A DNA stretch of 6,452 nt, taken from contig CAKSPL010000072.1 of NCBI GenBank assembly GCA_934481325.1, positions 1 through 6,452 of the forward strand. The letters run 5' to 3'. The position numbers and the translations under genes were made by a program. How positions within the stretch are numbered: position 1 is the first letter of the stretch; each line of letters begins with the position of its first letter. Below, in pieces: positions 1-4,082 of this stretch. The stretch is from an uncultured Eubacteriales bacterium (GTDB taxonomy: Bacteria > Bacillota > Clostridia > Oscillospirales > CAG-272). The notes under the pieces were generated by a model. That model ran no database searches and had not been told where the DNA came from. It saw only the letters and a program-made list of their open reading frames with translations.

Positions 1-95
1 CGGATCCGAATCCGCCGGAGAAAGACGAACAATCATTCCCCGGCGAGGGGCCGGATGAAATGTTCCGCTTTGAAAAGGTTATGAAAAAGCACTGA
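1..95 (+). CDS. C-terminal end of an unrecognised + strand gene (partial)
   Basis: An open frame enters from the left edge (codons from position 3) and ends at TGA 93-95. The visible 30 residues begin DPNPPEKDEQ and end FEKVMKKH. They look like an acidic, proline- and glycine-rich linker followed by a short basic tail. Codon choice (G/C at many third positions) is compatible with the neighbouring genes. The convergent layout, with hairpins placed between this stop and the MATE stop at 416, fits a real gene ending here. No domain can be named from so short a tail, and the family is unknown. It could also be a chance open frame, because 30 codons without a stop is weak evidence. The sequence to the left of the window would settle it. 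Confidence 0.45.
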   Translation, partial: DPNPPEKDEQSFPGEGPDEMFRFEKVMKKH

Positions 96-156
96 GGTGT
101 GATAAGGATTCAAAAATGAGAAACGAAATGACGAAAACAGCCCCCGAGGAACCCCC

Positions 157-204
157 AAAAAAATGTCAGCCGGGAACCCGCACTTTTTTGTGGGGCAATC
201 CCGG
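157..204 (-). terminator. Possible second terminator for the MATE transcript (imperfect hairpin plus T7)
   Basis: Bases 170-175 (CCGGGA) pair with 199-204 (TCCCGG). Inside that, 177-179 pair with 193-195 and 181-183 with 190-192, leaving a bulged base at 180 and a six-base loop at 184-189. Read on the - strand, the structure is followed after six bases by seven T (complement of 157-163), as expected for an intrinsic terminator. On the + strand the tail is only TTTA, so it is weaker in that direction. The internal loop and the gap before the T-run lower confidence. It lies beyond the GC-rich hairpin at 251-269 and could act as a backup. Confidence 0.4.
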
Positions 205-244
205 TCGGCTTTATCCATCGTTTTTCGAATTTTTGATTTTTGTG

Positions 245-269
245 ACAAAACGGCGGCGTTTAGCCGCCG
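245..269 (-). terminator. Intrinsic terminator downstream of the MATE gene
   Basis: A perfect 7-bp all-GC stem, CGGCGGC (251-257) with GCCGCCG (263-269), encloses a five-base loop. Read on the - strand it is followed at once by TTTTG (complement of 246-250). This is the classic GC stem plus U-run arrangement. It sits about 150 bases after the MATE stop codon, so the message would have a long 3' untranslated region. The U-run is short, so some read-through is likely. Confidence 0.6.
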
Positions 270-288
270 GAACCAATATTGTCGGGGT

Positions 289-324
289 GTGAAAAAACTC
301 ATTTTGAGTTTTTTCACCCTTTTT
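289..324 (+). terminator. Probable intrinsic terminator for the upstream + strand gene
   Basis: A 13-bp perfect stem (289-301 with 305-317) closed by a three-base loop is followed on the + strand by CC and five T (320-324). The stem is A/T-rich, with an A6 arm facing a T6 arm. A mismatch followed by one further G-C pair extends the base. It lies about 190 bases after the + strand stop at 95. On the - strand there is no T-run after the stem, although the internal T6 arm may give partial function there. The AT-rich stem makes it a less typical terminator. Confidence 0.45.
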
Positions 325-345
325 GCGTTTGTGCGGAATCGTGCG

Positions 346-376
346 GTGCGCCTCGAAAAATACCATTCCGGCGCAC
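346..376. repeat. Inverted repeat in the MATE 3' untranslated region
   Basis: GTGCGCC at 346-352 is the exact reverse complement of GGCGCAC at 370-376, with a 17-base loop. It begins about 40 bases after the MATE stop on the - strand. No T-run follows on either strand, so it is not an obvious terminator. It could be a 3'-end stabilising stem or chance in GC-rich sequence. Confidence 0.35.
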
Positions 377-415
377 GGTACGCAGAGGGAATCAGCGCAC
401 TTTTGCCCGACCTCT

Positions 416-1753
416 TCAATATTGGTATTTTTTCCTTTTGGCAAGCAGAAACACCGCGGTAACCGCCACAGCCATAGCTTCCGCCGTGACAATGGAGAAC
501 CAGATGCCGTCAAGTTCCCAGATCAGCGGGAAAATCAGCACCGCCGCAATCTGAAACACCAGTGTACGCAAAAACGAAATAATCGCGGAGGTGACCCCGT
601 CGTTGAGTGCCGTAAAGAAGGAGGAGCCGTAGATTGCAAATCCGGAAAAGAAGAAGGAAAAGGAGAACACGAAAAATGCGTGCAGGGTGATTTCCGTCAG
701 CTCCGCATCGTAACCCACAAACAGGCGGGAAAGCGGAGCGGCAAGCCCCAGTGCCAATGCAAACATTCCGGCGGAAAACAACGAGATGATGCCAAGGCTT
801 TTGCGCAGAATACTTTTCAGCTCCCCGTGATTCCGTGCGCCGAAATGAAAACTGATGACCGGTGCGGTGCCGACGGAAAAGCCGATAAAGACCGCCACGA
901 AAATCATACTGACATACATCAGCACACCGTATGCCGCAACGCCGTTTTCCCCCGCATAACAGAGCAGTTGGGCGTTGTAGAGCATCGAAACCAGCGACAT
1001 TGCGATATTGCTCATCAGCTCGGAGGAGCCGTTGGTGCAGATGCGGAGCAAAGCGACACCAGAAAAGCAAGGCTTGGTGAAACGCAGGCGGCTATCGTTT
1101 TTGCAAAAGAAATAAATCGCCGGCAAAAGCCCGCCGACGCACTGGCTGATGACCGTTGCCGCCGCCGCGCCGACAACACCCCAACCGAAAACGGCAACAA
1201 ACAGTGCGTCCAGTGCCATATTGGCAACGCCTGCCGCCACCGTCACCCGCAGCCCCAGCTTCGGTTTTTCCGCTGTGACCATCAGGGACTGAAATTCGTA
1301 TTGCAGGAACAGTGCCGGAATCCCGAGTATCACCACGCGGGCATACAGCACGCTGTTTTCCAGCAACGCACCCTCGCCCCCCAGCAGAACCACCACCGGG
1401 CGAATCACCGCAAAGCCGATTCCCGCAACCGCCACGCCGACGATTGCGGAAAAGGCAATCAGCATAGAAAACAGTCCGTGTGCCCGCTCGTTATCTCCCT
1501 CACCCAATGTTTTGGCAATCAGGGCACTGCCACCGGTGCCGAACATAAAGCCGAAGCCACCGAGAATCATAACCACGGGCATCACGAAGTTGACCGCCGT
1601 AAACGCGTCCTTGCCCACAAAATTGGAAACGAAAAAGCCGTCCACCACCCCGTATATCGAGGTGAATATCATCATCATAATCGGCGGAAGGGTAAACCGG
1701 AGCAATCCGGCACAGGTAAAGTGGTCAGAAAGCTGAATTCTGTTTTTTCTCAT
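416..1753 (-). CDS. MATE-family (MepA-like) multidrug/cation efflux protein
   Basis: A complete 445-residue inner-membrane antiporter of the MATE family. Known members export cationic drugs, dyes or metabolites in exchange for Na+ or H+; the substrate here cannot be read from sequence. The protein is almost entirely hydrophobic, consistent with 12 membrane helices in two homologous halves (roughly 16-210 and 235-437). MepA-like signs are the N-terminal FTLPPIMMM / YGVVDGFFVS stretch (20-43), the GTGGSALIAKTLGEGD segment (72-87) and its second-half counterpart GTAPVISFHFGARN (295-308). Length matches the family (about 440-460). ATG 1753 was chosen because a GGGGGAG site lies 7 bases upstream; the overlapping TTG at 1756 would be only 4 bases away. 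It has its own promoter after oppF and terminator-like hairpins downstream, so it is probably a single-gene unit, perhaps with read-through from the opp operon. No truncation or frameshift is seen. Confidence 0.93.
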   Translation of the reverse strand: MRKNRIQLSDHFTCAGLLRFTLPPIMMMIFTSIYGVVDGFFVSNFVGKDAFTAVNFVMPVVMILGGFGFMFGTGGSALIAKTLGEGDNERAHGLFSMLIAFSAIVGVAVAGIGFAVIRPVVVLLGGEGALLENSVLYARVVILGIPALFLQYEFQSLMVTAEKPKLGLRVTVAAGVANMALDALFVAVFGWGVVGAAAATVISQCVGGLLPAIYFFCKNDSRLRFTKPCFSGVALLRICTNGSSELMSNIAMSLVSMLYNAQLLCYAGENGVAAYGVLMYVSMIFVAVFIGFSVGTAPVISFHFGARNHGELKSILRKSLGIISLFSAGMFALALGLAAPLSRLFVGYDAELTEITLHAFFVFSFSFFFSGFAIYGSSFFTALNDGVTSAIISFLRTLVFQIAAVLIFPLIWELDGIWFSIVTAEAMAVAVTAVFLLAKRKKYQY

Positions 1754-1760
1754 CAATCTT

Positions 1761-1767
1761 CTCCCCC
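1761..1767 (-). promoter_or_regulatory. Ribosome binding site of the MATE gene
   Basis: GGGGGAG on the - strand ends 7 bases before ATG 1753 and only 4 bases before TTG 1754-1756, which favours the ATG. It is a G-rich variant of AAGGAG that would need G-U wobble pairs with 16S rRNA. A short CCC run upstream (complement of 1774-1776) could pair with part of it and weakly mask it. Confidence 0.6.
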
Positions 1768-1787
1768 AAGGTCGGGAACACGAACTT

Positions 1788-1805
1788 GCTTTGCCTTCGC
1801 AAAGC
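1788..1805 (-). other. Hairpin at the 5' end of the MATE mRNA
   Basis: GCTTTGC and GCAAAGC form a perfect 7-bp stem with a four-base GAAG loop on the - strand. With transcription starting near 1809, the stem begins at about base +5 of the message. No T-run follows on this strand, so it is not a terminator. A 5'-terminal stem of this kind can protect mRNA from 5'-dependent decay; that role is inferred. A protein-binding operator just downstream of the promoter is another possibility, since the site is a DNA palindrome with a four-base centre. Confidence 0.5.
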
Positions 1806-1815
1806 GCACTTTATG

Positions 1816-1844
1816 ATTATACAGGGGGGTGCCTCGATTGTCAA
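1816..1844 (-). promoter_or_regulatory. Consensus sigma-A/sigma-70 promoter of the MATE gene
   Basis: On the - strand, TTGACA (complement of 1839-1844) and TATAAT (complement of 1816-1821) are both perfect consensus hexamers with the optimal 17-bp spacer. The DNA just upstream of the -35 (about 1845-1865) is A/T-rich and resembles an UP element; it overlaps the oppF stop codon. Predicted start is near 1809, giving a leader of about 56 bases to ATG 1753. The spacer contains a run of six C. Such a perfect match suggests strong expression unless a repressor acts. Confidence 0.88.
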
Positions 1845-1859
1845 GTAAAAAGCAAAATA

Positions 1860-2927
1860 TTATCGGCTTTCCGATGCGGTGTATTCCGCATTGCGGGTCT
1901 GTTTTTCCCCGTCATACAGGTGGCACACCGCAAAATGCCCCGGCGTCGGTTCATACCGCGGCGGTTCCTCGGTTTTACAGCGTTCCATACAATAGGGGCA
2001 TCGGGTATGGAATTTGCACCCTGCGGGCGGGTCTGCCGGAGAAGGAATTGCCCCGGAAAGCACAATCCGGTTCATCTTCGCGTTCGGGTCCGGCACGGGA
2101 ATGGCGGAAATCAGTGCTTTTGTGTACGGGTGCAGGGGGGTTGTGAAAATATCCTCGGAGGTGCCGTATTCCACCAGATTACCGAGATACATCACTCCCA
2201 CCGTGTCCGATATATGCTCCACCACCGAAAGATCGTGCGAAATGAAAAGATATGTCAGCCGATACTGCTCCTGCAAATCACACAGCAGATTGATAATCTG
2301 TGCCTGAATCGAAACATCCAGTGCGGAAACCGGTTCGTCACACACCACGAACTGCGGGTTGAGTGCCAGTGCCCTTGCAATGCAGATTCTCTGCCGCTGT
2401 CCGCCCGAAAACTCGTGCGGGTAACGGTTTTTGTGAAAGGACTGCAGCCCGCATTTTTCCATCATTTCGTCCACGTATCCGTTCAGCTCCGCCGGGGGGA
2501 CCAGTGCGTGCTCCTTCACGGCCTCCCCGATGATGGTTCCGATCGGCAGGCGGGGAGAGAGTGAGGAAAACGGATCCTGAAAAATAATCTGCATCCGGGT
2601 GCGCGCGGTGCGCAATTCGCGGGGGGAAAGGTCATAAACCTCCCTGCCGTTGAACAGCACCTGCCCGGCGGTTTTTTCGCCGTTCAGGCGCAGAATTGTA
2701 CGCCCGACGGTGGTTTTGCCGCAACCGGATTCCCCCACCAGCCCCATTGTGGTGCCGCGGCGGATGCGAAAGGTGATGCCGTCCACGGCTTTGACAAACC
2801 CCACCGTGCGGGAAAAAAGCCCCCCTCTGACCGGGAAATACTTTTTCAACCCGTTGACCGCCAGAATATCCTGCGGCTCATATTCCCCCGGCGCGGCGGA
2901 ATCGCCCCTGCGCTCATTTTCCTTCAT
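1860..2927 (-). CDS. oppF: Oligopeptide ABC transporter, ATP-binding protein OppF
   Basis: One of the two cytoplasmic ATPases that power peptide uptake through OppB/OppC. The 355-residue protein has all ABC motifs: Walker A GESGCGKT (65-72), Q-loop FQDP (116-119), signature FSGGQRQR (173-180), Walker B ending VVCDEP (194-199) and the H-loop histidine at 231. The C-terminal oligopeptide-type domain has Cys 304, 310, 317 and 335. The phrases HEFSGGQ and CDEPVSALDVSIQAQ favour OppF over DppF. ATG 2927 was chosen because AAGGAG lies 7 bases upstream; an upstream in-frame ATG at 2966 lies within oppD and is less likely. The gene overlaps oppD by 14 bases, so translation is probably coupled. No terminator is visible between its stop and the MATE promoter. 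Opp, Dpp and nickel/glycan importers share this fold, so the exact substrate is uncertain. Confidence 0.93.
   Translation of the reverse strand: MKENERRGDSAAPGEYEPQDILAVNGLKKYFPVRGGLFSRTVGFVKAVDGITFRIRRGTTMGLVGESGCGKTTVGRTILRLNGEKTAGQVLFNGREVYDLSPRELRTARTRMQIIFQDPFSSLSPRLPIGTIIGEAVKEHALVPPAELNGYVDEMMEKCGLQSFHKNRYPHEFSGGQRQRICIARALALNPQFVVCDEPVSALDVSIQAQIINLLCDLQEQYRLTYLFISHDLSVVEHISDTVGVMYLGNLVEYGTSEDIFTTPLHPYTKALISAIPVPDPNAKMNRIVLSGAIPSPADPPAGCKFHTRCPYCMERCKTEEPPRYEPTPGHFAVCHLYDGEKQTRNAEYTASESR
1923..2018 (-). other. Four-cysteine cluster in OppF (putative Fe-S site)
   Basis: Codons for OppF residues 304-335 contain Cys 304, 310, 317 and 335 with spacing x5, x6, x17, identical to the spacing in OppD next door. 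Published structures of bacterial Opp/Dpp importers describe a [4Fe-4S] cluster held by such cysteines in the ATPase C-terminal domain. That this protein binds one is inference. Cys 313 is an extra cysteine inside the motif. Confidence 0.55.
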
Positions 2928-4071
2928 TTTGTTTCTCCTTATCGCCATAGCGGTAGCACACCGCAAAATGTGTGGGACTGAGCCTGATCATCGGGGGATA
3001 CTCCCCCCGGCACGCCTCCACCTGCACCTCGCAACGGTCCCGGAAATAGCAGTAATCCGGCATATTGATCGGGTTCGGCACCTTGCCGGGGATGGAATAC
3101 AGCCGTTCGGTTCTCCTTCCGACAACCGGCTTGGATGCCATCAGTCCCACCGTGTAAGGATGCGCCGGAGCGGAAAAAATCTCCTCCACCGTTCCCTTTT
3201 CCACCACACGCCCCGCGTACATTACCACCACCTCGTCCGCCATCTCCGCAACCACGCCAAGGTCGTGGGTAATCAGCAGTACGGCGGCGTGGATGCGTTC
3301 CTTCAGGCGGCGCAGTAAATCCAGAATCTGCGCCTGAATCGTCACGTCCAATGCCGTGGTCGGCTCGTCCGCGATAATCAGCCTCGGGGCACAGGCTAGT
3401 GCCATTGCAATCATCACACGCTGGCGCATCCCGCCCGACAGCTCGTGCGGGTACATTTTTGCCACGCCGCCGGCATTGGCGATTCCGACCAGCTCCAACA
3501 GCTCCACCGCCCGTGCCATCCCCTCGGGCGAATGCTTTTTCTGCCCGGTGTGCAGGGCAATTGCCTCCCATACCTGATCTCCGATGCGGAAAACCGGGTC
3601 AAGGCTTGTCATCGGCTCCTGAAAAATCATAGAAAGGTATTTCCCGCGCAGTTTCCGCATCGCATTGGCGGGCATTTTGGCAATATCAAAGGCTTTGTCA
3701 CCGAGGTTAAAGCGGATTTCCCCGCCCGTAATCTGCCCCTGCGGGCGTTGCAGAAGCTGCATCACGGAAAGGGCGGTTACGGATTTGCCGCAGCCAGACT
3801 CCCCGACCACCCCAACGGTTTTCCCGGCGGGAACCGAAAAACTGATTCCGTCCACCGCCCGAACCACGCCGACATCCGAAAAAAACCAGCTTTTCAGCCC
3901 CTCAATTTCCAACACGTTGGCAGGGTTTTTCATTTCGGTCAGATAGGCGCGCTCCGGCACGTTTCGCCGTTTGCGGACTTTTTCCAAGCGCGCCACGGCG
4001 CGGTGGTTTTCCCGCGCGATTCTTCCCGCTTCCCCGGAGGAAAGATAACCCTCTCTTTTTCTGTATGACAT
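2914..4071 (-). CDS. oppD: Oligopeptide ABC transporter, ATP-binding protein OppD
   Basis: The partner ATPase of OppF, acting on the cytoplasmic face of the OppBC channel. The 385-residue protein has Walker A GESGCGKS (90-97), Q-loop FQEP (150-153), signature LSGGMRQR (211-218), Walker B ending IIADEP (232-237), H-loop His 269, and a C-terminal domain with Cys 341, 347, 354 and 372. The core is normal OppD. The start at 4071 is supported by AGGAG 6 bases upstream, which overlaps the oppC stop. This gives an unusual 46-residue basic N-terminal extension before Met 47, where a standard OppD would begin. Met 47 (nt 3933) has no good Shine-Dalgarno. It lies 9 bp after oppC and overlaps oppF by 14 bp. 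Assignment to the OppD/DppD family is secure; oligopeptide rather than dipeptide or other cargo is inferred. Confidence 0.93.
   Translation of the reverse strand: MSYRKREGYLSSGEAGRIARENHRAVARLEKVRKRRNVPERAYLTEMKNPANVLEIEGLKSWFFSDVGVVRAVDGISFSVPAGKTVGVVGESGCGKSVTALSVMQLLQRPQGQITGGEIRFNLGDKAFDIAKMPANAMRKLRGKYLSMIFQEPMTSLDPVFRIGDQVWEAIALHTGQKKHSPEGMARAVELLELVGIANAGGVAKMYPHELSGGMRQRVMIAMALACAPRLIIADEPTTALDVTIQAQILDLLRRLKERIHAAVLLITHDLGVVAEMADEVVVMYAGRVVEKGTVEEIFSAPAHPYTVGLMASKPVVGRRTERLYSIPGKVPNPINMPDYCYFRDRCEVQVEACRGEYPPMIRLSPTHFAVCYRYGDKEKQNEGK
2935..2940 (-). promoter_or_regulatory. Ribosome binding site of oppF, inside oppD
   Basis: AAGGAG on the - strand lies 7 bases before ATG 2927 and within the last codons of oppD (encoding Lys-Glu near its end). 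It decides the oppF start and implies re-initiation by ribosomes finishing oppD at the TGA 2914-2916. Confidence 0.8.
2956..3051 (-). other. Four-cysteine cluster in OppD (putative Fe-S site)
   Basis: Codons for OppD residues 341-372 contain Cys 341, 347, 354 and 372, spaced x5, x6, x17, exactly as in OppF. The family context suggests a [4Fe-4S] cluster; occupancy in this organism is inferred. Both ATPases retain all four cysteines. Confidence 0.55.
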
Positions 4072-4077
4072 ATTCCG

Positions 4078-4082
4078 CTCCT
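4078..4082 (-). promoter_or_regulatory. Ribosome binding site of oppD
   Basis: AGGAG on the - strand lies 6 bases before ATG 4071 and shares bases with the oppC stop TAG (4081-4083). It supports the long OppD start over the internal Met 47 and suggests translational coupling of oppC and oppD. Confidence 0.75.

Larger units (their letters stand above)
96..415. other. Gene-free convergent intergenic region with multiple hairpins
   Basis: About 320 bases separate the + strand stop at 95 from the MATE stop at 416. I see no convincing gene here. Open frames on both strands run through the inverted repeats and resemble nothing known. The stretch holds an imperfect hairpin (170-204) next to an A7 run, a phased series of three T5 runs (221-225, 230-234, 237-241), a GC-rich hairpin (251-269), a 13-bp AT-rich hairpin (289-317), and a 7-bp inverted repeat (346-352 with 370-376). 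The likely job is transcription termination from both sides and long 3' untranslated regions. Confidence 0.7.

Noticed and set aside
143..156. C-rich repeat-like element (two C5 blocks around GAGGAA)
   Set aside because: It is neither a perfect inverted nor a tandem repeat, occurs once in the window and has no associated feature.
331..346. Tandem GTGCGG pair at 331 and 341
   Set aside because: Only two six-base copies in GC-rich sequence; likely chance.
33..419. A 128-codon - strand open frame in the convergent region
   Set aside because: It runs through several inverted repeats, and its stretch between 251 and 317 is dictated by hairpins. No recognisable protein features.
163..462. A 99-codon + strand open frame with a hydrophobic stretch (small membrane protein?)
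   Set aside because: The hydrophobic part is encoded by the 289-317 hairpin, the frame overlaps the MATE 3' end antisense, and no ribosome binding site is evident.
1754..1756. TTG start for the MATE gene
   Set aside because: It is only 4 bases from the Shine-Dalgarno; the adjacent ATG at 1753 is 7 bases away and is the preferred codon.
323..1816. A 497-codon + strand open frame opposite the MATE gene
   Set aside because: Its product is rich in His, Gln, Arg and Cys with no membrane or domain pattern, and it lies antisense to a clear MATE protein. It is a GC-driven shadow.
2928..2966. Upstream in-frame start for oppF at 2966
   Set aside because: It would add 13 residues overlapping oppD, whereas ATG 2927 has AAGGAG at ideal spacing.
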